This document shows, one piece after another, positions 14,493-23,351 of a DNA stretch of 64,000 bases. Numbering within the stretch: position 1 is the stretch's first letter; each line of letters starts with the position of its first letter. The position numbers and the translations under genes were made by a program. The stretch lies in NCBI GenBank assembly GCA_964352815.1, contig CAYGTO010000005.1:73655-137654 (forward strand), given 5' to 3'. The stretch comes from CAYGTO01 sp964352815. GTDB lineage: Bacteria; Pseudomonadota; Alphaproteobacteria; Rickettsiales; UBA3002. The notes beneath the pieces are model-generated. The model ran no database searches. It was not told the origin of the DNA and saw only the letters and a program-made list of their open reading frames with translations.

Positions 14493-17275
14493 TGGCTGGT
14501 ATTCACTCCATCGCGCCAGAGCAGTGTTTTACGGACGCATTAATTCCTCTGCTAGAAGCGCATTCTCCTCTTTCTGAATGGCCGCAGCTAACATTGCTGT
14601 TGCCGACACAGCGTAGCATTCGCGCCATGCGTGATGCGTTTGATGATTTTCGCAAGCAGCGAGGAATGGCTGCGATGCCGCTGCCGAAAATGAAACCAAT
14701 CGGCGAGGTAGATGAAGCGCAGCTCATTATCGATATGGCGCAAGATGAGAGCTTCATGGAGCGATATCGATCCATTCCGAAAGCTATTTCCAAACAGGCA
14801 GCGCATTACGTGCTTGCGGGCATGATCCGTGGCGAGAATGAAAAGCAAGCGTATCAAGGTTTTGATGATCCTAGTTTTGATTTTGTGGAGGCACTAAGTC
14901 TCGCAAAAGATATGGTGGCGCTTTATAGCCGCTGCCATCAATATAATGTGCCGCTCGAGAAATTAAACCATGTGTTTACTGAGTTTGCGGCAGAGCATTG
15001 GCAAATTCGAGGTCGCTTGTTACAGCGTGTGACGAAGGGGTGGCTACATTATTGCCATACGCATCAATGCGCCCTTCCTGAAGCGCGGCGGGCGCAATTA
15101 CTCATGTTACAGGCGGAATTATGGCAAAATGCGCCGGCTATCCATAGAATTGTCGCGGCGGGAAGTACGGGATCAATTCCTGCGACCTCCACACTTCTGA
15201 GTGTGATTGCACAACTGCCGAACGGCATGGTCGTGCTTCCTGGATATCGCAAAGATGAAGCTGAGCCATCGAACCATATCTTTGAGCGGTTAAAGGATAC
15301 AGTGGAGGATCGATGGGGGAAGCTGCGCTATGAGCCAGTTGAGGCGAAGCAGGCCATGCCTGTTCTTGTCGAATGCAGCGATATGCGCGAAGAGGTGATT
15401 GCAACCACATTACTGATTCGTGAAGCGGTTGAAACACACACCATCTGCGTCGTAACGAACGATAATACGCTGAGCCAGGATGTGCGCCTAGAGCTTGAAC
15501 GTTTTGCTATTCAAGTAGATAATCCAGATGGTGTTCCGCTTCATCATACAAGCGCAGGCAGGCTCGTAACCCTCCTCTCGCATATGGTAGCGCGCCAGGG
15601 GAGAGATCTGACTGCATTTTTGAGTCTGCTTCATCATCCGCTTTGTCCCTTTGGTGCGACGCATGACGAGGTCGTAGCGTTAGCACGGCTTTTAGAGGTA
15701 AACATCGCTCGGCGGCGCGGTTTTAAGCGGCATGATGCTCTCTCACTGTTACATCAATCGCGAAGGGTGGAAGAAGCGGAGCCTCATTATGAATTGATTG
15801 AGGTGTTGATTGAAGTCTGTGAACATATTACCAGTCACAGAGGCGAGTACACATTGTCTCAGCATCATGCGTTTTTATGCCAAATGCTAGAGAAGGTTAC
15901 GAACGGAGTTGAGTTCTATGCAGCCCATGAAGGTGCTACGCTGCGGGAACAATTGAATAGTTTGTTTGAAACCGTTATTGGAAAACATAAAGAGCACTAT
16001 CACGCCTATCACGCGCTGCTGGTGCAATGGCTTTCACAGGCCACTATACGCGATTCAAAAACGGCAGATCCGCGGGTGATGATTCTTTCACCGCAGGAAG
16101 CTCGCCTGCAGCGGTTTGACCGGCTAATTATCGCGGAAATGAATGAGGGAAGTTGGCCGCTTGAAGAACGTTCAGGTGAGTCGTGGCTGTCACCCATGGC
16201 CATGCGATGGATTGGTTTGCCAGAACGCGTTGCACAGGACCATGCGGCGCATGATTTAGTGACGCTCATGGGCGTTGCGCAGGAATGTTTTTTCGTTCGG
16301 GCAAAAAAGAAAGAAGGCCGAGAGATGAGTCCGTCGGCCGTATGGCAGCAGTGGCACAACGATGTTGACCACCCCCTTGTGGGCGAATTGTTACAGCGCG
16401 CGAGGACGTATGATGTCTCATCGGAAGAGTATACACCGCTTAACGCGCCTCGACCCTCACTTAGCGGCAGTTTCCCTGAGCGTGTGAGTGTCACTGATAT
16501 GGAGTTGCTGCGCCGCGACCCCTATGGGTTTTACGCAAAGAAGATTCTCGGTCTGGCCCCACTCGAAGAAATTCAACCACTTCCAGGTAGTGCAGAATTT
16601 GGCCAATTGCTCCATGGCTTGTTTGAGCATCTGACGCTGCAAGAGAATGAGGGACATTCGGTGGTCATTGATGAGGCATCGATCGAAACCTTGTGCGCGA
16701 AGCTTGGCTATAGACGCCGTGATATGGGGCTGGTGGATCCGTTATGGTGGCCAAGAATCATGTCAATTGTGACCTGGTTTCATGAACAAGACATGCATAG
16801 GCGCCAACAGAGCTATCAGATTATCCCGGAAACAACACATGAGCGAGCTCTGCTGCATGATGGTATCGAAATGATGATTCATGGCCGGATTGATCGTCTC
16901 GAAAAAGCGAATGATCACTATGTGATTGCGGATTACAAAACGGGCGTGCTACCCACCAAAAAAGAGATGGAGCTTGGTTATGCGCTTCAGCTGCCTTTGT
17001 TGCGTTGGCTCGTGGCTGAGCCAGAGAGAGATCAGCCAATCGAGCTGCATTATTGGCATTGTAAGGGCGGCAATGAACCAGGAGGCGTTCAAGATCGAAC
17101 GGCAGGTGAGGCTACCCAAATCGAGCATGTGGTGATTGCGCTTAATGAAATGATGGAAAAGTACCTGAAAGAGGACACCCCGTTTCTAGCCTGCCCAATA
17201 GAGCAGTATGCGCCGCATTTTAATCGCTACGAACATTTAGAACGCCAGTCTGAATGGCGTGATTGGGTCGCGTAA
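14492..17275 (+). CDS. addB: AddB subunit of AddAB helicase-nuclease
   Basis: The 927-residue protein resembles alphaproteobacterial AddB. An inactivated helicase-like N-terminal part has no Walker A motif (LLLPTQRSIRAM in its place). A middle region with LIIAEMNEGSWP follows. The C-terminal RecB-like PD-(D/E)XK nuclease contains GRIDRLEKANDHYVIADYKTG split across residues near 790-815. With AddA it processes double-strand ends for RecA-mediated recombination. Translation starts at GTG 14492, which shares a base with the mscS stop. addA is downstream, but here the RcdA-type gene on the opposite strand separates the two. Confidence 0.9.
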   Translation: MAGIHSIAPEQCFTDALIPLLEAHSPLSEWPQLTLLLPTQRSIRAMRDAFDDFRKQRGMAAMPLPKMKPIGEVDEAQLIIDMAQDESFMERYRSIPKAISKQAAHYVLAGMIRGENEKQAYQGFDDPSFDFVEALSLAKDMVALYSRCHQYNVPLEKLNHVFTEFAAEHWQIRGRLLQRVTKGWLHYCHTHQCALPEARRAQLLMLQAELWQNAPAIHRIVAAGSTGSIPATSTLLSVIAQLPNGMVVLPGYRKDEAEPSNHIFERLKDTVEDRWGKLRYEPVEAKQAMPVLVECSDMREEVIATTLLIREAVETHTICVVTNDNTLSQDVRLELERFAIQVDNPDGVPLHHTSAGRLVTLLSHMVARQGRDLTAFLSLLHHPLCPFGATHDEVVALARLLEVNIARRRGFKRHDALSLLHQSRRVEEAEPHYELIEVLIEVCEHITSHRGEYTLSQHHAFLCQMLEKVTNGVEFYAAHEGATLREQLNSLFETVIGKHKEHYHAYHALLVQWLSQATIRDSKTADPRVMILSPQEARLQRFDRLIIAEMNEGSWPLEERSGESWLSPMAMRWIGLPERVAQDHAAHDLVTLMGVAQECFFVRAKKKEGREMSPSAVWQQWHNDVDHPLVGELLQRARTYDVSSEEYTPLNAPRPSLSGSFPERVSVTDMELLRRDPYGFYAKKILGLAPLEEIQPLPGSAEFGQLLHGLFEHLTLQENEGHSVVIDEASIETLCAKLGYRRRDMGLVDPLWWPRIMSIVTWFHEQDMHRRQQSYQIIPETTHERALLHDGIEMMIHGRIDRLEKANDHYVIADYKTGVLPTKKEMELGYALQLPLLRWLVAEPERDQPIELHYWHCKGGNEPGGVQDRTAGEATQIEHVVIALNEMMEKYLKEDTPFLACPIEQYAPHFNRYEHLERQSEWRDWVA

Positions 17276-17746
17276 TTAGCCGTTGAGCGGAGGAAAAGCT
17301 GAGGGGGCTTCCGCTTGCATCATCGATGCCATCTCTTCCGCATCCATCTCGCCATATTCCTGGTTCTCGATATGTAGTACACGCATAAAGAGGCGGTGAC
17401 TCTCCCGCAGTAGGTGTTGCAAATGTGGTGGCAAGCTGCGTGTTGACTCTTCATCATGCATGGAACCAATAAGGCGGCCTTTGAGGCGATATTCGCGCTC
17501 GGCCTCTTCCGTAGTGAGTGCTCCAGCGGTGACTGCGCGGCGAGCGCCAAGCCATGCAATAATGCTGGAGAGGCGGAGCGTCACGCGCGACATTTCCGTG
17601 GAGTATTGTAGCCATGTGCGAGGATGGTGCTCTATTTTTTCGTCCATGCTCAAATATTCGAAATATTCTTGCGCATCATAGAGCAGTTCTGTTGCTTCTT
17701 CGAGCAAGCTGGTGGAAAAGACTATCGTCTCATTCTTCTGTGTCAT
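17276..17746 (-). CDS. rcdA: RcdA-type regulator of CtrA degradation (DUF1465 family)
   Basis: The protein has the compact helical DUF1465/RcdA pattern: LLYDAQEYFEYLS near the N-terminus, then VTLRLSSIIAWLGARRAV, an acidic turn (ALTTEEAEREYRLKGRL) and LPPHLQHLLRESHRLFMRV. In Caulobacter RcdA is an adaptor that helps ClpXP degrade the cell-cycle regulator CtrA. The start at 17746 was chosen because GAGGTGACA lies just upstream; an ATG 30 nt earlier has no such site. It lies head-to-head with addA and tail-to-tail with addB. CtrA boxes elsewhere in the window support a working CtrA system. Confidence 0.8.
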   Translation of the reverse strand: MTQKNETIVFSTSLLEEATELLYDAQEYFEYLSMDEKIEHHPRTWLQYSTEMSRVTLRLSSIIAWLGARRAVTAGALTTEEAEREYRLKGRLIGSMHDEESTRSLPPHLQHLLRESHRLFMRVLHIENQEYGEMDAEEMASMMQAEAPSAFPPLNG

Positions 17747-17899
17747 TGTCACCTCGTCCCATTGTAAGACATTCATTTTATTGATTTTCTTATTCTTGGA
17801 GTGTAGCGAACTTATGTTAATATTTCATAACTATTGATATCAATTTGAACTAAATGCTGGTTAAATTTTCGCTCTATATTCCAATAGCTTAAAAGGCGC

Positions 17900-20800
17900 A
17901 TGACCAAGCAACAACAGCAAGCGGCCGATCCGAAACACTCATGTTGGGTGTCTGCGAATGCGGGGACAGGGAAAACCAAAGTGTTGGTTGACCGTGTGCT
18001 ACGCTTGATGCTCGACGGGGCGCGGCCCAGCACGATTTTATGCCTGACCTATACGAATGCGGCGGCGCGCGAGATGGAATCGCGGCTGCTCGAAATGTTG
18101 AAAGGTTGGTCCCGTTTGGAGGAAAAGGCGCTGGTGGCAGCGCTCAGTGAATTGACCGGTGAATCACCATCTTCTGAAAAGACTGCTCATGCCCGTTCGC
18201 TCTATCAGAGCTTTCTGGAAAATGAGCGGCCTACAATGGGGACAATACACCAGTTCTGCCTAACGCTCCTGCGTTACTTTCCTTTCGAGGCAGGGCTTTC
18301 GCCTGACATGACGCTGCTAAATGAGCGTGAAAGTATGCTGCTGATGCAAGAAGCGAAGCAGCGCTTAATGCTTGATACGCAGAATGATGAGCTGCGCCAG
18401 GCGCTTTCGCTTTTAGCGCTTCATATGGCCCCGAAGACGTTCCATGAGCTGCTAGAGAAGCTCGTTGCGGCAAGGAAAGATATCGCACCCATATGTGATG
18501 CGTATGGTGCGGGTGAAACATATCGTCAGGCGCTATACGAGCATTATGCGCTGGATACGGAAGTGAGTGATGATGCCGTAATCGAGCGTTTTATCCATGA
18601 TGCTGAAATAGCGCGACTACGTGCGCTGAGTGAGATTCTTGCGCAGGGTAAGGCCACCGACCAAAAGCACGCTGAAAAAATACGACGTTTTTGTGAGGCA
18701 CCACAGGAAGCTATTGAGATATATGCCTCAGTATTCAGGAGGAGTGATGGCGGCCCAGCAGATGTCTCTCGCCTTATGACTAAAGACCTGCGACTTGCGA
18801 ATCCGTCGGAAAATGAGTGGATGCTGAGTGAGCAGCAGCGCGTGCTTCATTATCTTGAGGAACAAAAAGCGCGCCGTTCCATTGCTCTTAGCAATGCGGT
18901 GTACATGATCGCCGATAGTATGCTGGCGCTCTATGATGCGCTTAAACGTGAAAAGCAGGCGATGGATTTTGAGGATGTCATCTTAGCAGCGCGGCGCTTG
19001 CTGTGGCAGTCAGAAACGGCTTCTTGGGTCCTATATCAGCTTGATCAACGCATTGACCATATCCTGCTCGATGAAGCGCAGGACACAAGCCCCGAGCAAT
19101 GGGCGCTGATTGAGTCACTCACCTCTGAATTTTTTGTAGGGGAGGGTAGCCGGGATACAGATGCGCCTGCAAACACCCTGTTCGTGGTCGGTGATTATAA
19201 GCAATCAATCTATAGTTTCCAGGGCGCGCGGCCCGAGCTTTTTGTTTATTATCAGCACGCCTATGCGCAGCAGGCCGAAGCGGCGCAGGAAACATTAAAG
19301 GCGGTTGAGCTCGACCGCTCGTTTCGTTCTACGCCGCAGATTTTATCGTTCGTGGATCATCTATTTAGTACGACAGGGGCCTCAGAGGGAGTGTTGCTCG
19401 ATCTCACCAGCACGCATGCTGCCCACCGTCATGACAAAGGCTATGTGGAGCTGTGGCCTCTTGTGAAATGCGCCGAAAATGAAGAAATCGAGCCATGGGC
19501 AGTGCCTGCTGATTATGTGCGCTCACACTCCGCGATCGAAGCGCTTGCGGATAAAATTGCGGGCCAGATTCAGAATTGGCTACGTTCTGGGAGGATGCTT
19601 GCTGCGAAAGGGCGTTCCGTGCGTGCGGGTGACATCATGATTCTGGTGCGCCACCGAAACCCGCTTTATCACGCGATTAATGCGGCGCTACTTCGCCATG
19701 ACATCCCCCTTGCAGGGCAAGACCGCCTCGATCTTCAGGGGCACTTAGTGGTCCATGACCTCCTTGCGGTCGCAAAATTTTTGTTGTTGCCTGATGATGA
19801 CTACACATTGGCCTGTGTTCTAAAATCGCCGCTTTATCGCGTTTCGGAAGAACAGCTATTTCAGCTTTGCCATGAGCGCGAGGGATCATTGTGGCAACGC
19901 ATTAAAGAGCAGCAGGATAATTCGATATGCCAGATGGTTTATGAAGAACTCTCGGCTCTATTGTCGCGCGCTGGCCAGTGCTCTTACTATGAGCTTTACA
20001 CCACGTTACTTTCTGAAAGGAATGCTCGTGAGCGCTTTAGCAAAGCGTTCGGCGCTGAGGGAAACCAGATGATCGATGCGTTTATGTCGCAGCTGCGTGA
20101 TTATGAGCACCAAGATACAGTGTCGCTTCATGAGTTTATTCAGCTGATGGAAAGCAGCACGTTTGAGTTGAAACAAGATATGAGCAGTGCGAATGACTGC
20201 GTTCGGGTGATGACGGTGCATGGAGCAAAAGGGCTGCAAGCGCCGATTGTGATCATGCCGGATACAGTTTCGAAGCCCGAATTGCGTCACGATAGCCTCT
20301 GCTTTTCGCAAACGGATGATGGAGCCGCGCTGTTTGAATATTGGCCCAGCGCGACCATGGCGCCAGAGAAGCTGACGCGCACACGTGAGGCGATGAAAAT
20401 CAAGGCGCATGAAGAATATCACCGTCTGCTCTATGTTGCGATGACTCGGGCAGAGGATGAGCTCTATCTATGTGGCGCCGCGCCCTCGAGAGGCGAAGCG
20501 CCAGAGAACTGCTGGTATCACTACGCGTCTGAAAGCATAAGAAGTCACGCTGATGCGATTGCCTATGAAGAGGAAGGCGAGCAGGGCTACCGTATTGGGA
20601 GTGTTTCTGATGAGTCAGGCGGTGCAGTTACTGAAAACACTAATGACGTTATGCCTATTCGCTTCGACCCTGTTCCTCCCGCTGAGAAGCGTTGGCAGAA
20701 AGCCTCGCATCTGCATGCGCGTTCAGAAGCGGGTAGCCAAGAGCCGTCGAATCCGCTTCATGGGCTTGAGGCATATGATGCGGCGCTGCTTGGAACTGTG

Positions 20801-21292
20801 GTGCACCATTTGCTTGAGCATCTTCCGAGCGTTCTACCAAACGAGAGACCGCAGGCGGCACGAGCGCTGCTGTCTGCATATGGTCTGTTTTCGGTAGAAG
20901 AATGTGAGGTGTTGCAAGCGCATGTCATGAATGTATTGAATGCGCCCGGACTGGCGTGGGTGTTTGATCATGACTTTGAGAATCAGGTCTACACAGAGAT
21001 GCCACTGATTGGGGAGGGGGAGTCGAAAAACCAATCCGTTCATCGCATAATTGACCGGCTTGTCGTGACGCCCAAGATCGTATGGATCATTGATTACAAG
21101 ACAGACCAGGCGAAACCTGAGGGGAACATCATTCCTGAGATATACCGTGCACAACTTTCTGAATATCAACGACTAGTTGTACCGCTTTATCCTCACCTTC
21201 AAACGCGCTCAGCTATCATCTGGACGCGTTTTTGCGACTGGAGTGAATATATTGGCGAAGCGAACACTAAGCATGCTGCACTGCACGCATAA
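17900..21292 (+). CDS. addA: AddA subunit of AddAB helicase-nuclease
   Basis: AddA is a UvrD-type superfamily 1 helicase with a C-terminal nuclease. The 1130-residue protein has Walker A ANAGTGKT (residues 19-26), motif Ia LCLTYTNAAAREM, motif II ILLDEAQDTSPEQW, motif III VGDYKQSIYSFQGARPE, motif V VMTVHGAKGLQAPIV and motif VI LLYVAMTRAEDELYL. The C-terminal nuclease motif is VWIIDYKTDQAKPE. It unwinds and resects DNA ends with AddB. trxA follows on the same strand, as in many alphaproteobacteria. The AT-rich 153-bp gap to rcdA probably carries divergent promoters. Confidence 0.95.
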   Translation: MTKQQQQAADPKHSCWVSANAGTGKTKVLVDRVLRLMLDGARPSTILCLTYTNAAAREMESRLLEMLKGWSRLEEKALVAALSELTGESPSSEKTAHARSLYQSFLENERPTMGTIHQFCLTLLRYFPFEAGLSPDMTLLNERESMLLMQEAKQRLMLDTQNDELRQALSLLALHMAPKTFHELLEKLVAARKDIAPICDAYGAGETYRQALYEHYALDTEVSDDAVIERFIHDAEIARLRALSEILAQGKATDQKHAEKIRRFCEAPQEAIEIYASVFRRSDGGPADVSRLMTKDLRLANPSENEWMLSEQQRVLHYLEEQKARRSIALSNAVYMIADSMLALYDALKREKQAMDFEDVILAARRLLWQSETASWVLYQLDQRIDHILLDEAQDTSPEQWALIESLTSEFFVGEGSRDTDAPANTLFVVGDYKQSIYSFQGARPELFVYYQHAYAQQAEAAQETLKAVELDRSFRSTPQILSFVDHLFSTTGASEGVLLDLTSTHAAHRHDKGYVELWPLVKCAENEEIEPWAVPADYVRSHSAIEALADKIAGQIQNWLRSGRMLAAKGRSVRAGDIMILVRHRNPLYHAINAALLRHDIPLAGQDRLDLQGHLVVHDLLAVAKFLLLPDDDYTLACVLKSPLYRVSEEQLFQLCHEREGSLWQRIKEQQDNSICQMVYEELSALLSRAGQCSYYELYTTLLSERNARERFSKAFGAEGNQMIDAFMSQLRDYEHQDTVSLHEFIQLMESSTFELKQDMSSANDCVRVMTVHGAKGLQAPIVIMPDTVSKPELRHDSLCFSQTDDGAALFEYWPSATMAPEKLTRTREAMKIKAHEEYHRLLYVAMTRAEDELYLCGAAPSRGEAPENCWYHYASESIRSHADAIAYEEEGEQGYRIGSVSDESGGAVTENTNDVMPIRFDPVPPAEKRWQKASHLHARSEAGSQEPSNPLHGLEAYDAALLGTVVHHLLEHLPSVLPNERPQAARALLSAYGLFSVEECEVLQAHVMNVLNAPGLAWVFDHDFENQVYTEMPLIGEGESKNQSVHRIIDRLVVTPKIVWIIDYKTDQAKPEGNIIPEIYRAQLSEYQRLVVPLYPHLQTRSAIIWTRFCDWSEYIGEANTKHAALHA

Positions 21293-21364
21293 ACGGGGAT
21301 ACATCTTGACCTAAGCCTATATCAAACCTACATATGTAGCAGAACAGAATGTAAGGAGAGCCAC

Positions 21365-21691
21365 ATGGCAACACAGCACATTAGCGATGCAGAATTCGAC
21401 GAAAAAGTATTAAAATCAGAAGGCCATGTTTTGGTGGATTTCTGGGCGGAGTGGTGTGGTCCATGTAAGCAGCTTTCTCCGATCTTGGATGAAATTGCTG
21501 GCGATATGGAAGGTAAGGTCACCGTAGCAAAAGTGAACATTGATGAGAACCCTGACACACCAACCAAATATGGTGTGCGCGGGATTCCAACTATGATTCT
21601 CTTCAAAGATGGCGAAGCGGTGGCGACCAAAGTGGGCTCCATTCCAAAAAGCAAGCTTGTCGATTGGATCGAATCTTCTACGGCAGCCTAG
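21365..21691 (+). CDS. trxA: Thioredoxin
   Basis: The 108-residue protein is a standard thioredoxin with the redox site WCGPCK (Cys31, Cys34) after VDFWAE, and the cis-proline loop GIPTMILFKDG. It reduces protein disulfides in the cytoplasm with electrons from thioredoxin reductase. AAGGAGAGCC is a strong ribosome site 5 nt before the ATG. Its place after addA is the usual alphaproteobacterial order. Confidence 0.97.
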   Translation: MATQHISDAEFDEKVLKSEGHVLVDFWAEWCGPCKQLSPILDEIAGDMEGKVTVAKVNIDENPDTPTKYGVRGIPTMILFKDGEAVATKVGSIPKSKLVDWIESSTAA

Positions 21692-21706
21692 TGCGCTTGG
21701 TTCACC

Positions 21707-22588
21707 ATGAACCATGATCCGCTGCGAGCCATTACCGAATCACTTTTACAAAAGCATTGTGTGATTCCCGTTATAGGGATTGAGCTTGAATTCTATACGG
21801 ATACAAGCCGTGTTGACGAACTCGCTCATCATATTGAACCCGAGTTACTCTCGCATGAGATTGCACTCACCGAATGGAAAGCGGAAGATGGGGCAGGGCA
21901 GTGGGAAGTAGCGCTCGCGCCGGCAACGCCAAAGAAGGCGCTTACGGACTATGCAAATTTTATGTCGATGCTTGAGCGTGCGTCCGAGATGTTAGGCATC
22001 ACTATCGATCGCCGAGCGAAGCCGGTTGCGGATCAGCCCTCGTCAGGGCTCCACCTTCATCTTCATTTAGAGAACGAGGCAGGTGAGCATCTCTTCACCA
22101 AAGAAGGCGATGCGATGAGTGATTATCTCTCCCATGCGCTTGGGGGAATGCTCCGTATGATGCCAGCGAGCATGCCGTTCTTCATGCCATCAGAAACAAG
22201 CTATCAGCGTTTTTTGGATGTTGACTATGTGCCGCATACGATCAGTTGGGGGATGAATAACCGAACCGTTGCGTTGCGTATTCCTGAGAATAGAGAGCCT
22301 CAAAAGCGCGTTGAACATCGTGTGTGCGGTGCGGATGCGAATGTTGAGCATGCTATGTGGGCGTTATTGGTTGGCGTTGAGGTGGGGCTCAGTGAGTATA
22401 TTACCGCGCCCGATGCGATTTATGGCAATGCCAATGATCTGCAATATGGGTTACCGCAGCTCCCTCGTAACACCCATGAGGCGTGGCGCGCCTATCAAAG
22501 TGACGAACTGATGCAGCGCTATGCCAAAGAGTGCGGCATGGAGGCTGTTATTTCAGCGCCGCTGATAGATCAGCCACTTGCGTCGTAA
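21707..22588 (+). CDS. Glutamine-synthetase-like catalytic-domain protein
   Basis: The 293-residue protein has the metal and substrate motifs of the glutamine synthetase superfamily: GIELEFY (residues 24-30), GAGQWEVALAP, SSGLHLHLHL, NNRTVALRIPENREP and HRVCGADANVEHAMWA. Classical GSI enzymes have about 440-470 residues with an N-terminal beta-grasp domain; here that domain is essentially absent. The protein may ligate ammonia or an amine to glutamate or a related acid. It begins 16 nt after trxA without a strong ribosome site and ends within trpA, overlapping tail-to-tail by 41 nt. Substrate unknown. Confidence 0.75.
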   Translation: MNHDPLRAITESLLQKHCVIPVIGIELEFYTDTSRVDELAHHIEPELLSHEIALTEWKAEDGAGQWEVALAPATPKKALTDYANFMSMLERASEMLGITIDRRAKPVADQPSSGLHLHLHLENEAGEHLFTKEGDAMSDYLSHALGGMLRMMPASMPFFMPSETSYQRFLDVDYVPHTISWGMNNRTVALRIPENREPQKRVEHRVCGADANVEHAMWALLVGVEVGLSEYITAPDAIYGNANDLQYGLPQLPRNTHEAWRAYQSDELMQRYAKECGMEAVISAPLIDQPLAS

Positions 22589-23351
22589 TTAAAGAGAGTA
22601 AATCCGGATTATCCTGCTCGGTTTCGATGGTTTTAACAATCGCGGAGCCGACGACAACCCCATCAGCCACATCTTTTAACGCTGCAACATCTTCGGGTGT
22701 TTTAATACCAAACCCAACGCATACGGGAAGATCTGTATGATTTCGTATCGTATCAATGGCCCCTTGGATAGAATCACGCGTAGCACCAGCCGCGCCCGTA
22801 ATTCCTGCGATACTCACATAATACAGATAACCATTGGCTTGCGATAGAAGCTTCGGCAAGCGCGCATCGCTAAGAGATGTCGGGGCTACTAAAGGAACAA
22901 TATCAATCTGATGTGCGTCGAGCGATGGTTTCAGCTCATTCATCTCTTCATAGGGGACATCGACACAGATCAGCCCATCGACACCTGCCTCTGAAGCGTC
23001 CTTTGCAAATGCTTCAACACCATAATGATAGATCGGATTATAATAACCCATCAGCACGATGGGAGTCGTGTCATTCGTTTTTCGGAAGACACGGATCATT
23101 GCGAGGAGTGCCTTGAGTGTCATGCCGGCCTTGAGCGCGCGTAGTCCTGCCGCTTGAATCGTTGGCCCGTCCGCCATTGGATCAGAAAAAGGGATGCCGA
23201 CTTCGATGATATCGGCGCCGGCTTCTGGCAGCGCAGAGAGAAGTGATGCGCTATGTTGAGTATTCGGATCGCCACCCATGATGAATGGAATAAAGGCGGC
23301 GCGGCCTTCCGTTTTTAATGTAGCAAAGCATTGTTGGATACGTGGGTTCAC
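22548..23351 (-). CDS. trpA: Tryptophan synthase alpha chain
   Basis: TrpA cleaves indole-3-glycerol phosphate to indole. The 267-residue barrel protein has the signature IIEVGIPFSDPMADGPTIQ with the catalytic Glu and Asp, VLMGYYNPIYHYG, and phosphate-binding VGFGIKTPEDV and GVVVGSAIV. Its start overlaps the trpB stop by 4 nt. The 3' end overlaps the converging glutamine-synthetase-like gene by 41 nt. Confidence 0.96.
   Translation of the reverse strand: MNPRIQQCFATLKTEGRAAFIPFIMGGDPNTQHSASLLSALPEAGADIIEVGIPFSDPMADGPTIQAAGLRALKAGMTLKALLAMIRVFRKTNDTTPIVLMGYYNPIYHYGVEAFAKDASEAGVDGLICVDVPYEEMNELKPSLDAHQIDIVPLVAPTSLSDARLPKLLSQANGYLYYVSIAGITGAAGATRDSIQGAIDTIRNHTDLPVCVGFGIKTPEDVAALKDVADGVVVGSAIVKTIETEQDNPDLLSLITTQVADLSAALK

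Noticed and set aside
17850..17870. CtrA-like site CTAA-N7-TTAA before addA
   Set aside because: One base off in an AT-rich gap, where such matches arise easily; not listed as a feature.
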